IMG/VR virus record: IMGVR_UViG_3300013102_000021
Span: 1-40,134 of that record
Source of the DNA: a virus
DNA length: 40,134 bases
Reading direction: 5' to 3' (one strand)
Positions 23,060-31,205 of this stretch are shown piece after piece. How positions within the stretch are numbered: the first letter of the stretch is position 1; each line of letters opens with the position of its first letter. The translations under genes were made by a program, and so were the position numbers. The notes under the pieces were generated by a model, which worked only from the letters and a program-made list of their open reading frames with translations, had not been told where the DNA came from and made no database searches.

Positions 23060-23105
23060 GGCAATAGCCTAGTGGAAAGCACCGACATCGATGCGCGATT
23101 TTCCG

Positions 23106-23327
23106 CTAACCGGTGTCGGCGTGTCGGTTGTTGTTCGGGTTGGCCAGGCTTCGCTTCCTGAGCTGTGCCAGGAGCACGGGGTGGTCGATGACGACCACCC
23201 CGGCTACTGTTCGACACACCATGCCGTCGCGCACCCACCGTTCGATGGTGCGGGTGCTGCGGCCGGCCCTGACCGCTGCGGCCTTGACGGTGTAGTTCGG
23301 CTGGTTCTCAGGCGAGGAGGCGTGCAT
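23106..23327 (-). CDS. Helix-turn-helix DNA-binding protein (MerR/Xis-like)
   Basis: A 73-aa protein: YTVKAAAVRAGRSTRTIERWVRDGMVCRTVAGVVVIDHPVLLAQL is a compact winged HTH of the excisionase/MerR type (HTH about 12-36, wing about 36-48). As the last early gene, next to the late operon, it may control the early-to-late switch. Overlaps the previous gene by 20 bp. Confidence 0.65.
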   Translation of the reverse strand: MHASSPENQPNYTVKAAAVRAGRSTRTIERWVRDGMVCRTVAGVVVIDHPVLLAQLRKRSLANPNNNRHADTG

Positions 23328-24045
23328 ACTTCGCGTACCTTTCCGGTGGGATCACGTGCTCGCACCGTTCGCAGAGGACGGCGATCTCGGGGTCGAACTT
23401 GTCGGGCCACTTCACGAAGATGCCGTGCGCGCCGCACACCGGGCACTCGCGCTTCTCGGCGTACTTCACCGGGCGCGGTTCGACCCCGTACGCGGCGGAG
23501 AGCGAGAACACCCCTCTGGCGTCTTCCCACCCGTAGCAGAGGTCGTCGTGGAAGGCGGCCGCGCTGGGTGAGGCGGCGATGTCTTCGAGTCGGACCTCGA
23601 ACCATGCGGTGAGCTGGGTGGCGAGCTGGTGTGCGGTTTCGACGCTGACGGGCCGGGAGCCTTGCACTTCGCGGAGGTTGATCCACACGGCGACGGACGG
23701 TTGCGGGGTGCGCAGCTCAGCGCCGAAGACCTCCGTCCAGGAGACGAGCTTGGCGAACAGCGAATCGGACGCGTCGAGCGGGCCGACGTTCAGCGGGGCG
23801 GGGGAGCCGTCGCCGCCTCCCGAGACCCGCTCGCTGTACCCCTGCGCGCCACCGCGGGTGATCTGTGCCCGCATGTTGGCCATGAGGTCGGGGATGAGCT
23901 TCAGGGCCCCGGTGAGGCGGTAGAAGCACGAGTTGCAGAGGAGGCCGTGCTTGGCCGGCTTCGGCCGTGGGGTTTCGTTTTCGTCGATGGGGTCCCAGGT
24001 GCAGCCGCGCACGCAGGGGGTCAACTCTTCGGTTGTCTCGGTCAT
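23308..24045 (-). CDS. Double zinc-ribbon protein of unknown function
   Basis: A 245-aa protein with cysteine clusters at both ends: CVRGC then LLCNSCFYR near the N terminus, and CPVCGAHGIF followed by LCERCEHVIPPERY near the C terminus. The middle is a helical segment (LFAKLVSWTEVFGAELRTPQPSVAVWINLREV). It resembles conserved unnamed actinophage early proteins; nucleic-acid binding is plausible. Start at 24045 has GAGAGAGG upstream; an ATG at 24084, overlapping the previous gene, would add 13 residues. Confidence 0.6.
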   Translation of the reverse strand: MTETTEELTPCVRGCTWDPIDENETPRPKPAKHGLLCNSCFYRLTGALKLIPDLMANMRAQITRGGAQGYSERVSGGGDGSPAPLNVGPLDASDSLFAKLVSWTEVFGAELRTPQPSVAVWINLREVQGSRPVSVETAHQLATQLTAWFEVRLEDIAASPSAAAFHDDLCYGWEDARGVFSLSAAYGVEPRPVKYAEKRECPVCGAHGIFVKWPDKFDPEIAVLCERCEHVIPPERYAKYARLLA

Positions 24046-24077
24046 GGGGTTGCCTCTCTCGCGTGTGTCGTCGTTGT

Positions 24078-24263
24078 TCAGCATCCGCACGCCCCGCTCA
24101 CGGACACCTGCATGAAGCACTCGCCGCACGTCGCGGTCTGTGCTGGTTCGGGTTCGCACTCGACGTGCTCGACGTGGTTGCCCTCGAACTGCACCCAGTC
24201 GCCGACCTCGACGTACTCGCTACAGTTCGTGCATTCGCTCCGGTACTTCGCCTCGAATGCCAT
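24078..24263 (-). CDS. Small zinc-ribbon protein
   Basis: A 61-aa protein with CTNC and CGEC pairs (about residues 10-13 and 45-48) around GDWVQFEGNHVEHVECEPE, a zinc ribbon of the kind common in phage early operons. TGATG coupling with the upstream gene. No specific role recognised. Confidence 0.55.
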   Translation of the reverse strand: MAFEAKYRSECTNCSEYVEVGDWVQFEGNHVEHVECEPEPAQTATCGECFMQVSVSGACGC

Positions 24264-24469
24264 CAGTCCTCCTGCTCTTTCCCAGCCTCCACGTAGCTGT
24301 GGGCGCTGCACTTGTCGTAAGGGGCACGATTCGGGAGGACCTCCCGATACGGGTTCACGACGGCCACTAGCTCTACCGGCGATCCGTCCTCGTACCGCAT
24401 CGACGCGACGGCGGCATCCCAGCCGATTGCGGCTATCTGCCGATCCCGGGCGGTGAGTTGGTCAGCCAT
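24263..24469 (-). CDS. Hypothetical early protein, 68 aa
   Basis: Soluble protein beginning MADQLTARDRQIAAIGWDAAVASMRYEDGSPVELVAVVNPYRE; a helix, a beta hairpin and a polar C terminus (HSYVEAGKEQED). I recognise no family. It overlaps both neighbours, typical of genuine genes in this operon. Confidence 0.55.
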   Translation of the reverse strand: MADQLTARDRQIAAIGWDAAVASMRYEDGSPVELVAVVNPYREVLPNRAPYDKCSAHSYVEAGKEQED

Positions 24470-24674
24470 TGCGTGTCTCCTTCGTCTTGTCATTGCGCGT
24501 CCCGTACGAGCCGCAGATGCACATTTGGAGCAGGTTCGCTTGCTTGTGCAGGATGTCGTGCACCCGGTGGTACTCCGCGCGTGCTGCATCACGTAGACCC
24601 GGTGTGGGTTTGAACGTGGCACGCCATGAGCGGTCGATGGGTTGCCCGCTGCTGTGGATGACCTGGTCAGTCAT
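24462..24674 (-). CDS. Hypothetical early protein, 70 aa
   Basis: Protein with a polar N terminus and a helical segment LRDAARAEYHRVHDILHKQANLLQMCICGSYG; a Cys-x-Cys (MCICG) and a charged C terminus. Family unknown. ATGA overlap upstream and 8-bp overlap downstream. Confidence 0.55.
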   Translation of the reverse strand: MTDQVIHSSGQPIDRSWRATFKPTPGLRDAARAEYHRVHDILHKQANLLQMCICGSYGTRNDKTKETRNG

Positions 24675-24817
24675 GCGGCCTCCTTCGTGTGGCAGCACGT
24701 CCCCGCGACTGCACTGTGACCGAACGGGGTTTTACACCTCGCGCAACATGGACCCATGCCACCGCCTCGGGATGAACCAGGGGCAGGCTGGGGGGCGTTG
24801 AAACTTCCCTTGAACAT
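24671..24817 (-). CDS. Small Cys-rich protein
   Basis: A 48-aa protein with CCARC and later GTCCH (about residues 24-28 and 40-44), which could bind one metal ion. It starts in a TGATG overlap with the SSB stop. An internal ATG (MGPCCARC) is an alternative start. Confidence 0.45.
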   Translation of the reverse strand: MFKGSFNAPQPAPGSSRGGGMGPCCARCKTPFGHSAVAGTCCHTKEAA

Positions 24818-25296
24818 CAGAACGGCGTCTCGTCGTTGAAGCTGGGGGTGGCCCACACGTCGCCGCTCGCGGCCGGTTCAGCCGACGGCGCCCACTGCTG
24901 CTCCTGGTGCGCCGGCTGGCCGCCCGTACTCCGCTGCGCCCTCGTCACAGTCGCGGTCGCGTACCGAAGGTCGGGGCCGATCGCGTCGAGCTCCAACTCG
25001 ATCGAGGTCCGCTTCTCGCCCTCCTTCGTCTCGTACGAGCGCTGCTTCAGGCGACCCTGGGCGATGACGCGGGAGCCCTTCACGAGAGACCCGGCGATGT
25101 GCTCCGCGAACTCCCGCCAGGCCGACGCACGGAGGAACAGGGCGTCGCCGTCCTTCCACTCGTTCGATTGCTTGTCGAACACCTTCGGGGTGGATGCGAT
25201 CGTGAAGTTCGCCACCGCCAGACCGCCCTGGGTGTACCGGAGTTCCGGATCCGCGGTGAGGTTGCCCACCACAGTGATAATCGTTTCGCCTGCCAT
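24817..25296 (-). CDS. ssb: Single-stranded DNA-binding protein
   Basis: A 159-aa SSB. OB fold at about 3-110: [89 protein letters not shown] Gly/Gln/Pro linker follows, and the acidic tip ends DETPF, the C-terminal tail that recruits repair and replication proteins. Coupled to the J-domain gene by a 1-bp TGATG overlap. It protects ssDNA during phage replication and RecT-mediated annealing. Confidence 0.93.
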   Translation of the reverse strand: MAGETIITVVGNLTADPELRYTQGGLAVANFTIASTPKVFDKQSNEWKDGDALFLRASAWREFAEHIAGSLVKGSRVIAQGRLKQRSYETKEGEKRTSIELELDAIGPDLRYATATVTRAQRSTGGQPAHQEQQWAPSAEPAASGDVWATPSFNDETPF

Positions 25297-25919
25297 CAGA
25301 TGGCTCCGTTCTGTTTGAGGTACTGCTCGGCCAGCGTCACGCGCTGGAAGGTGTCGGCGTCTCCGCCGGTGTCGGGGTGCGTGCGTCGCTTGGCACGGCG
25401 GAGGACTGTGGCGAGCGGCTCGGCTACCTCGAGGCCGATGCCGCCGACGCTGCGGAGGTACTCGATTGCCGCGTCGACGCTGGTGAAACCGGCCGGCATG
25501 GCGGTCGCTTCGATGGCGAGGAACCCGCGGTACTGCTCGCCGCGCTTGGTGACCCCGTACCGGTTGACTTTCCGCAGCGCCTCGAGCGCGAGGGCGATCG
25601 CTCGCAGGTTCGACGGCCAGTCGGTGAACGTGTCGCACGGGTAAGAAAGCGCTCCGTGGTCGCTGTCCATCGTCAGGATGACGCCCGGGTGCTCCTGCTT
25701 CGCCGACGCCCGCGGATACCCGTCGAGCCTGAACTGCGAGGCCGGGATCGCTACCTGCAGGCGGACGTTCTTCGCGCCCAGGTTGTAGAGCTCGCGGCGG
25801 AGGACCTCGAGAGTGGAGCCGAGAGTGGACGCGAAGGGTGACGCGGTGCGCCGCTTCGTCAGCGGTCCCGGCCACTCCCCGATAGGGTCAACGGCCATAC
25901 CGGCCGGCCAGTTGCTCAT
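25296..25919 (-). CDS. J-domain (DnaJ-like) protein
   Basis: A 207-aa protein. The C-terminal 45 residues form a partial J domain with the HPD motif at 181-183 ([26 protein letters not shown]). The N-terminal part is a mixed alpha/beta domain with [45 protein letters not shown], conserved in many actinophage early operons. It may recruit host DnaK to the replication complex. ATGA overlap upstream. Confidence 0.8.
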   Translation of the reverse strand: MSNWPAGMAVDPIGEWPGPLTKRRTASPFASTLGSTLEVLRRELYNLGAKNVRLQVAIPASQFRLDGYPRASAKQEHPGVILTMDSDHGALSYPCDTFTDWPSNLRAIALALEALRKVNRYGVTKRGEQYRGFLAIEATAMPAGFTSVDAAIEYLRSVGGIGLEVAEPLATVLRRAKRRTHPDTGGDADTFQRVTLAEQYLKQNGAI

Positions 25920-26245
25920 GCTGCTGTGCTCGCTTTCTTCTGGGGCTTGCGCCCGCGTTTGTCGTTCGATGGGAGGCCCATGTCCACCCGGTGGTAGCTG
26001 ACCTGTCCGCGCTTCACGCCGAGGTGCTCGGCAATCTGCCGGTCGTTCCGGCCGGTTGCGAGGAGCCGTCGAATGTCATCTCTGAGGCGCTCGCGAACTG
26101 CGGCGGGCGAGGGTCGGAGGGCGTGCTCGACGAGCTGCTCGATGAGGTGATGGGCTTGCACGTGCCGCTTCTCTGCGATTTTCACGAGGCTCCGGTAGTG
26201 CTCTGGGGTGATGTGGACCTGGATGGGCACCGTCCGGTCGGTCAC
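25916..26245 (-). CDS. DNA-binding protein, RHH-like N terminus plus HTH
   Basis: About 109 aa. VPIQVHITPEHYRSLVKIAEKRHVQAHHLIEQLVEHAL resembles a ribbon-helix-helix segment; DDIRRLLATGRNDRQIAEHLGVKRGQVSYHRVDMGLP is a clear HTH; the tail is basic (KRGRKPQKKAS). GTG 26245, after GGGGGTGATGAA, is my preferred start; GTG 26284, inside the adjacent DnaA box, is an alternative. Its place beside the iterons makes it a candidate origin-binding protein. Confidence 0.6.
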   Translation of the reverse strand: MTDRTVPIQVHITPEHYRSLVKIAEKRHVQAHHLIEQLVEHALRPSPAAVRERLRDDIRRLLATGRNDRQIAEHLGVKRGQVSYHRVDMGLPSNDKRGRKPQKKASTAA

Positions 26246-26276
26246 TTCATCACCCCCATCCGGCGTGAGAATTGAC

Positions 26277-26371
26277 TTATCCACAGCCCTTCTCGCACGT
26301 TCAGGAAGGTGAGATTCCTGTGTGTGTCTTGGCCCCGTTCGTTAGTTGCGTACGTTGCGTACGTTGCGTGG
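26277..26371. other. Candidate replication origin: DnaA box and 9-bp iterons
   Basis: A perfect DnaA box TTATCCACA (26277-26285) and three head-to-tail 9-mers GTTGCGTAC, GTTGCGTAC, GTTGCGTGG (26345-26371) lie in a 134-bp gap (26286-26419) within an operon that otherwise has no gaps. Flanked by an HTH protein gene and a replication-initiation-like gene. Could also be an operator. Confidence 0.5.
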
Positions 26372-26419
26372 ATTGCTCGGAGCATGCCGGGAGCATTGCT
26401 TGGGGCATTTCGTCTAGGA

Positions 26420-26773
26420 CTACACACCGCGTGCTCCCCACCGTGCTTCAGCAGCCTTCCGGGCCTTCTCCGAGCGGGCCTTCGACTCCTCGTCCGAGGG
26501 CTGATAGTCCGTGTAATCGTTGACATCCCAGCCGCCGGGGATCGGAATCCACAGGCCGACGTCGACCAGCTGTTGAGCTGCCCGGGGCGTGCCATGGATG
26601 AGTCCGAGAGCTGCAGTTGGGATGAACCCATCCGTGCCCTGTGACGCGCAGTGTCCGAGGCCGAAAATGTAGGTGTTGAGTGCACGATCGCCTCCTTTCT
26701 GGCCCAAAAGGGCGAGTGTTTTGTGGTTGGACGCGAGCGCGGCGTCCACGCGGACCCATGAGAGAGCCGCCAT
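26420..26773 (-). CDS. DnaT-like replication accessory protein
   Basis: A 117-aa protein: LSWVRVDAALASNHKTLALLG, then YIFGLGHCASQGTDGFIPTAALGLIHGTPRAAQQLVDVGLWIPIPGGWDVNDYTDYQ, ending in a basic helix rich in K/A/E/R. This resembles the N-terminal domain of phage replisome organisers and primosomal proteins, which carry a Trp-rich winged helix. Here the helicase-loader part is missing. ATG 26773 overlaps the previous stop; a GTG one codon upstream is possible. Confidence 0.6.
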   Translation of the reverse strand: MAALSWVRVDAALASNHKTLALLGQKGGDRALNTYIFGLGHCASQGTDGFIPTAALGLIHGTPRAAQQLVDVGLWIPIPGGWDVNDYTDYQPSDEESKARSEKARKAAEARWGARGV

Positions 26774-27186
26774 CACGCGCCTCCCTTCCTGGTGAATGCG
26801 CCGGCCGCTTCGAGCAGCTCAAGCGCGAGTGACTTCGGGATGACACGCATCCCGCCGTCCTCGTCGGGCAGCCACCACTCCTGCGCCCAGCGGACGTAGA
26901 ACGGGATCTGTGAGGCGCGGATGCCGCCACGGTTGCGGCGTATCTTCCAGCCGAGGTGCAGGGCGCGTTCCTGGCCTGCCGCCTCGCACGCCTCGTTGTG
27001 AGGCAGGCAGAGGGTGACACCGTCGGCAGGGGTGAGGGCGGGGGCCTTCTTGCCCCTGCCGCCGTTCCCCGACGACTCCCGGTGCTGCCACGAGATGCCG
27101 ATGCTCGTGCCACAGTCGGCGCAGAAGTACAGGTCCCGCGAGTAGGTGGCCTTGCGGATCTTCTCCGTCAGGCGGAAGTCAGTCAT
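26773..27186 (-). CDS. HNH-type nuclease-like protein
   Basis: A 137-aa protein with FCADCGTSIGISWQHRESSGNGGRGKK and GVTLCLPHNEACEAAGQERALHLGWKI: the Cys pair, the His and the distal HN arrangement match a beta-beta-alpha-metal HNH core. The C-terminal part (FYVRWAQEWWLPDEDGG) may recognise DNA. Could be a homing-type or processing endonuclease, or a degenerate structural relative. ATGA overlap upstream. Confidence 0.6.
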   Translation of the reverse strand: MTDFRLTEKIRKATYSRDLYFCADCGTSIGISWQHRESSGNGGRGKKAPALTPADGVTLCLPHNEACEAAGQERALHLGWKIRRNRGGIRASQIPFYVRWAQEWWLPDEDGGMRVIPKSLALELLEAAGAFTRKGGA

Positions 27187-27416
27187 GATGCACCCCTGCA
27201 TCCCGAGCAGAGGCGGCGCTTTTCCCAGCCCTGCCCGCCCCTCGTGTTGAACTTGATCCCGCACGTGAGGATCAGCAGGTTCAAGTTCGCCCCGGTAGCA
27301 ACCAGCCCGCATCCGTCGCACTGAACCCTCGGCGGCTCGAGCGACACAATGCCGTGCACCTTGCCAGGGAGGTCCGGGAACGGAACCAAGACGCGATCCA
27401 GCGTGATGGCGGTCAT
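27183..27416 (-). CDS. Zinc-binding protein, 77 aa
   Basis: Contains VQCDGCGLVATGANLNLLILTCGIKFNTRGGQGWEKRRLCSGCRG, with CxxC pairs at about residues 33-36 and 70-73 and a central Cys. A single zinc-binding domain of unknown role, coupled by ATGA overlap to the methyltransferase gene upstream. Confidence 0.55.
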   Translation of the reverse strand: MTAITLDRVLVPFPDLPGKVHGIVSLEPPRVQCDGCGLVATGANLNLLILTCGIKFNTRGGQGWEKRRLCSGCRGAS

Positions 27417-29152
27417 GCTGCCACCCGCTCGAGGTCGACGCCATTGAGCGCTTCCGCTACTGCCATGCCGAGGTCGCGAGCGGCCGGCGGGGTGACCGCG
27501 TTCCCAGCTTGCTTGACCTGCTCGCGCTTGGTCCCGCCGAGGTAGTAGTCGCGGGCGAATGCCATGCCGACCTTGATCTCGTCGGGGGTGAGCATCCGGA
27601 ACAGGACGTCGTCGACGTCGAGGCTGATCTCGGACTCCACCAGGCCGTACCTGTCACCAGTCGTTAGCGTGCCGTGCGGCTCGTCCGTGGGCTTCGCCGT
27701 CAGCGATGCCGAGTAGTACGGCACTAGCAGCGACTGGTGGCCGGCCGTGGTGAGCGTGCGCAGCTCCTCGGTGACCGGGGTGCTCATCTCAGCGCCGCCT
27801 TCGTTGTTCCGCATGACGAGGGCGTGATGGTTGCCCTCCGCCGAGACGGTGTCGATCGTCCGGGTGACGGGCTTCGCGACGCCGTGATTCCGGAGCGGGA
27901 TGACGAGCGCCGTCTCGTTGCGCGTCGACTGCGTGCGGAGCGGTCCGGTGACGGATGCCGCGCTCTTGCCCTCGCGACCCTCGACGGGGACGAGCAGCGG
28001 CGCGTAGGCGAGGCCCTTGGTCTGCGCCGTCGTCTGCGTGAGCATCGGATCGTTGGCCGACTGCACCGTGCCGCCGCCGTGGATGCCGTCCGTGATCAGC
28101 GGCGGGACAGCGACGCCGTACTCTGCCGTGCCGTTCTGCGTGCGCAGCGCCTCGTCCGTCGGCCAAGCGCGCAGATACGTGCCGGGCTTGCCCGATGCGG
28201 AGTCGTACGTGTTCCCGGCCGCGGCGACGACGAGAGGCTTCCAGTAGCGCTCGATGCCCTTCTGGATCCGCGCGCGGGTCTTGTCGGCCAGCGGCTTCTT
28301 CTTGTCGCCGATGCGTTCGCCCGGGATGGACCAGTCGATCGCGCTCGACGCCGGGAGCCAGGCGGGCTCGACGATCGCGTTGCGGCACTCCACCCGAGGG
28401 CAGCGGTAGACGTACTGCGCACGGTAGCGGCCCCAGCGTTCGTCCTTCTTGAACGCCTGCACCGCCTGCACGATGCCGTGCATCTCGCAGAACGCCTGCG
28501 GGCGGGTCCACTTCGCCAGGTTCGGCTTCCGCTCACCCTTCCGCCAGAACACCACGTACATGCGGTCGCGGGACTGCGGGGCCGGGAGACCGAACGCCTG
28601 AGCGTGCATGCTGTTCAGCCACACCTGCTCGTGCGCGTAACCGAGGAGCTCCATCGTCATCAGCCACGCCGGGAACGGCACCCACTTCGCAGCGTCGACG
28701 ACGTTCTCGATGATGATTGCCCGATAGCGGTGGTGCTCCGCGAACCGGGGCACATCCCACATCGTGGCGCGGGACCTGTTCGCGGCCTCGTCCGGGAGCG
28801 GCTGGGTGCCGTCGACCTCGAACAGCATCGCGTCTTCCGCGCGCTGCCGCTTCACACCCTTCGCCACCGAATGATTGGTGCACTCCGGCGACGCCCACAG
28901 GATGTCCGTGCGGGGGAAGTAGCCGGGGTTCACCTGCGAGATGTCCGCGTTCGAGTGGTCCGTCTCCGGGTGGTTGATCTGGTGCGACTCGATCGCCTGC
29001 GTCCAATGATTCGCCGCGATGACGATCTTGAACCCTGCGGCCGCGAGGCCCGAGGAGGATCCACCCGCCCCGCAAAACAGGTCCGTGACCGTGAGTCCGT
29101 TCCATGCGATGTCGGCTTGCTGGTAGCCGACGCGCTCCATCACGGCGCTCAT
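27413..29152 (-). CDS. DNA (cytosine-5) methyltransferase
   Basis: A 579-aa enzyme. Motif I DLFCGAGGSSSG (24-35), motif IV ASPECTNHS with the catalytic Cys at 91 (Pro-Glu-Cys instead of the usual Pro-Pro-Cys), motif VI IIIENVV with E149-N150-V151, and the C-terminal motif X QAGNAVTPPAARDL. The long central section has repeated P-x-x-T-L-T/T-x-x-x-x-A-L segments, likely the target-recognition region. No restriction nuclease is adjacent, so it is an orphan methylase that may protect phage DNA from host restriction or modulate expression. Confidence 0.88.
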   Translation of the reverse strand: MSAVMERVGYQQADIAWNGLTVTDLFCGAGGSSSGLAAAGFKIVIAANHWTQAIESHQINHPETDHSNADISQVNPGYFPRTDILWASPECTNHSVAKGVKRQRAEDAMLFEVDGTQPLPDEAANRSRATMWDVPRFAEHHRYRAIIIENVVDAAKWVPFPAWLMTMELLGYAHEQVWLNSMHAQAFGLPAPQSRDRMYVVFWRKGERKPNLAKWTRPQAFCEMHGIVQAVQAFKKDERWGRYRAQYVYRCPRVECRNAIVEPAWLPASSAIDWSIPGERIGDKKKPLADKTRARIQKGIERYWKPLVVAAAGNTYDSASGKPGTYLRAWPTDEALRTQNGTAEYGVAVPPLITDGIHGGGTVQSANDPMLTQTTAQTKGLAYAPLLVPVEGREGKSAASVTGPLRTQSTRNETALVIPLRNHGVAKPVTRTIDTVSAEGNHHALVMRNNEGGAEMSTPVTEELRTLTTAGHQSLLVPYYSASLTAKPTDEPHGTLTTGDRYGLVESEISLDVDDVLFRMLTPDEIKVGMAFARDYYLGGTKREQVKQAGNAVTPPAARDLGMAVAEALNGVDLERVAA

Positions 29153-29598
29153 CGCACGCCCCCCTGCGTGTTGTACGCAGCGACGACGCCCTTGTTGATG
29201 TTGAGCATCGAGTAGATCTTCGTGCGCAGCGCCCTCTCGGTGTCCTCCGCGTAGTGGTACTCCGCCTTGGTGTTGTGCCAGGCTTCGAGCTCCGACTGCG
29301 CGTCGACCTCGGCCATGGCCCGGGCGAACGTGGCCTGCTGGCCCTGCCGCCCGTAGAACGCCATCTGCGTGTTCTTCCGCGCGGAGTACTTCCGCTCGGC
29401 GGCGTACCGTCGGCTGTTGATTTCGAGGAGCACGTCGGGCATGTCCTCGAGGAGGGCGTTGGCCTCGCGGATGAAGAACTCCATCTCGACGGGGTTCGTC
29501 GGGGCGAACGCGCGCAGCTCGTCGGCTTTCCCCGCGAACTCAGACTTCACGACCTCGGCGCCGACTTCGCCGGTGCTCATGTCCACGAATTCAGGCAT
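29149..29598 (-). CDS. Hypothetical protein of the recombination module, 149 aa
   Basis: Helical, charged protein: an early EVVKSEFAGKADELRAF, a central PVEMEFFIREANALLEDMPDVLLEINSRRYAAERKYSARKNTQMAFYG, then EAWHNTKAEYHYAEDTERALRTKIYSMLNINKGV. I recognise it as a frequent neighbour of Bet/RecT in actinophages but know no function. It overlaps both the Bet and methyltransferase genes. Confidence 0.65.
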   Translation of the reverse strand: MPEFVDMSTGEVGAEVVKSEFAGKADELRAFAPTNPVEMEFFIREANALLEDMPDVLLEINSRRYAAERKYSARKNTQMAFYGRQGQQATFARAMAEVDAQSELEAWHNTKAEYHYAEDTERALRTKIYSMLNINKGVVAAYNTQGGVR

Positions 29599-30487
29599 TG
29601 TCGGCCACCGCCTCGGCGTGCTCGGCGGCGCTGGCCGCCTCGTACTCGGCCTCGGTCATCTCGGCGGGTGCGGCCGGGGACTCCTCGGCCGATGCCTCAA
29701 CCTCGACGCGCCCGATCATCCCGTGGCGGGTGAGTGCGACGGTGCGAAGCCTGTCCGACATCTCGCCCGCGTCATCGGCGCTGTCGATGAGATCCTCGAT
29801 CTCCTCGTGCGTGGCGCACGCCTGAATCTCCGCCGCCCAGTCGCGGCGCGGTCGCTCGTTGATTACGACCGGCTCCTCGCGCAGCTCGTCGGCCGTGTAA
29901 AGGCCGGACAGATCCTGTGGGAACGCCTTGCGGATCGCGAGCGCCTCGGCGCATTTGGCCAACTGGCCGGCGCCTTGCTTCTCCCACATCTCGACGAGGG
30001 ACCCGTCGCGCTTCGTCTGTGCGTAGGCGCCCCATTCGGCGACGCCAACCGCGGGCCGGGGCCAGTCGTTTCGGTATACGCGGACCCGGGCGGCCAGGGG
30101 GTGTGCGCCGTGGAGTGAGGGAACGAACGCGTCCACCCATTCGCCGTTCGCTGCCAGCCATTCAGCGCCGTCCTGGCCGTCGTACTTCCCCGAGCGCTCG
30201 GCCACCAGGCGGAACCCGTCGATGCCTGTCTGGATGGCCCACTCGACGTGGCCGCGCGACAGGCGCCCGATGCAGTAGATCTGTCGGGCCAGCGGGTCCA
30301 GCCCGGACCGCCGCGCGAGTGACAGGAACTGTTCGACCACTGGTCTCGGTGCCGGCTCCCTCTGACCCTGGCGGTCCCCGTAGGTGTGGTTGAAGACGAG
30401 GCCCGCGGCCTCGACGATCGCTTTCTCAGCGTCCGACCATGTCGTGACATCGCCGTTGCTCGGGAGCTGCGTGATTTCGCTGCTCAT
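29591..30487 (-). CDS. bet: RecT/Bet-family single-strand annealing protein
   Basis: A 298-aa protein. The Bet core is at about 45-190: FLSLARRSGLDPLARQIYCIGR, AIQTGIDGFRLVAERSGKYDGQDG, then VRVYRNDWPRPAVGVAEWGAYAQT and CAEALAIRKAFPQDLSGLYTADE. The Glu/Ala-rich C-terminal tail (about 255-298) may bind SSB. It anneals complementary ssDNA generated by the exonuclease encoded just upstream (ATGA overlap). The pair forms a lambda Red-like system. Confidence 0.9.
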   Translation of the reverse strand: MSSEITQLPSNGDVTTWSDAEKAIVEAAGLVFNHTYGDRQGQREPAPRPVVEQFLSLARRSGLDPLARQIYCIGRLSRGHVEWAIQTGIDGFRLVAERSGKYDGQDGAEWLAANGEWVDAFVPSLHGAHPLAARVRVYRNDWPRPAVGVAEWGAYAQTKRDGSLVEMWEKQGAGQLAKCAEALAIRKAFPQDLSGLYTADELREEPVVINERPRRDWAAEIQACATHEEIEDLIDSADDAGEMSDRLRTVALTRHGMIGRVEVEASAEESPAAPAEMTEAEYEAASAAEHAEAVADNA

Positions 30488-31077
30488 GCTGTTGCCCTTT
30501 CGTAGGAACGCGCGACTCGGAGCCGCGCGAGGAGGTCTGTTGCGATGGGGGTGATCTGCCGCGTGAGGTCGACGATCTTCGGGTCGGAGCGCTTCACGGT
30601 CAGGTGCTTCGGTTCGCCCTTCAGGTCGCCGCGGATCTCGCCGCCGGCGTCGAGCTCGACCCAGATGAACTCGGTCTCGTCGAACTCGGGCAGGCAGAGG
30701 AACTGCCACGCCAGCTGCCGCCACTCGCCGAGGGACGGGCCGAAGACGACTTTCATGTGCTTCGCCTTGCACTCGGCGAGGGTCCGGCCGATACCGTCAG
30801 GTGTGGCCGCGAAGCCTTTCTCCTCGGGGGAGTGGATGAGCGCCTTGTTGCCGGGGATGCCAGCCCAGGCGAGCATCATCGGCTCCCACCGGTTCCCGGA
30901 TTCCGTGTACGAGTTGCCGGTGAAGCTGCGTGCGGCGAGCTTGTCGGCGAGGTACTTGTCCACGGACGCCGCCTTGGCGAGCTTCGCGGCGTCGGACGCT
31001 CCGACGACGTCGAAGCGGGAGGTCAGCCAGCGGTCGCGGTCGGTGCCGTCGTCGAGGATCCTGTCGAGGTAGCCCAT
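30484..31077 (-). CDS. YqaJ-like exonuclease
   Basis: A 197-aa nuclease of the lambda exonuclease/YqaJ type: SRFDVVGASDAAKLAK near the N terminus, GNSYTESGNRWEPMMLAWAGI with a conserved Glu, and the core GFAATPDGIGRTLAECKAKHMK (D-x-n-E-x-K: D, E and K all present), followed by EWRQLAWQFLCLPEFDETEFIWVEL. It digests one strand of duplex DNA for the Bet annealase. TGATG overlap with the upstream gene. Confidence 0.88.
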   Translation of the reverse strand: MGYLDRILDDGTDRDRWLTSRFDVVGASDAAKLAKAASVDKYLADKLAARSFTGNSYTESGNRWEPMMLAWAGIPGNKALIHSPEEKGFAATPDGIGRTLAECKAKHMKVVFGPSLGEWRQLAWQFLCLPEFDETEFIWVELDAGGEIRGDLKGEPKHLTVKRSDPKIVDLTRQITPIATDLLARLRVARSYERATA

Positions 31078-31205
31078 CAGCAGGTCACCTCGAAGCAGTC
31101 GCCATAGTGGCCACCGATGCCACCGCAGAGGACGCACACGGCGGGCTCCCGGTGCTCGGAGCGCTTCGGGTCGCCCGGCTCGTAGGCTTCGTCCGCGGGC
31201 ATCAT
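31077..31205 (-). CDS. Small zinc-finger protein, 42 aa
   Basis: PAVCVLCGGIGGHYGDCFEVTC: four Cys and one His in 22 residues, a minimal metal-binding module. Too short for a family assignment. It overlaps the RusA stop by 4 bp and the YqaJ start by 1 bp, which supports translation. Confidence 0.6.
   Translation of the reverse strand: MMPADEAYEPGDPKRSEHREPAVCVLCGGIGGHYGDCFEVTC

Larger units (their letters stand above)
22398..23105. other. Early/late junction, mostly noncoding; likely packaging-site region
   Basis: About 700 bp between the first late gene and the last early gene. It holds one plausible plus-strand mini-gene (22535-22666), a 14-bp perfect hairpin, an anticodon-less tRNA-like element and the early terminator, plus smaller dyads such as GGTGCC/GGCACC around 22956-23000. 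Position next to TerS makes it the best candidate for cos or pac and for the late promoter, although no overhang sequence or clear -35/-10 pair can be named. Confidence 0.45.

Noticed and set aside
26345-26371. CRISPR-like array
   Set aside because: The 9-bp units are contiguous with no spacers and only three copies; iterons or operators fit better. No CRISPR array or cas gene was seen in the window.
27737-29215. Long open frame (492 codons) on the plus strand
   Set aside because: Exactly antisense to the C5 methyltransferase, Arg/Val/Leu-rich composition typical of GC-rich shadow frames, no ribosome site, no recognisable domain.
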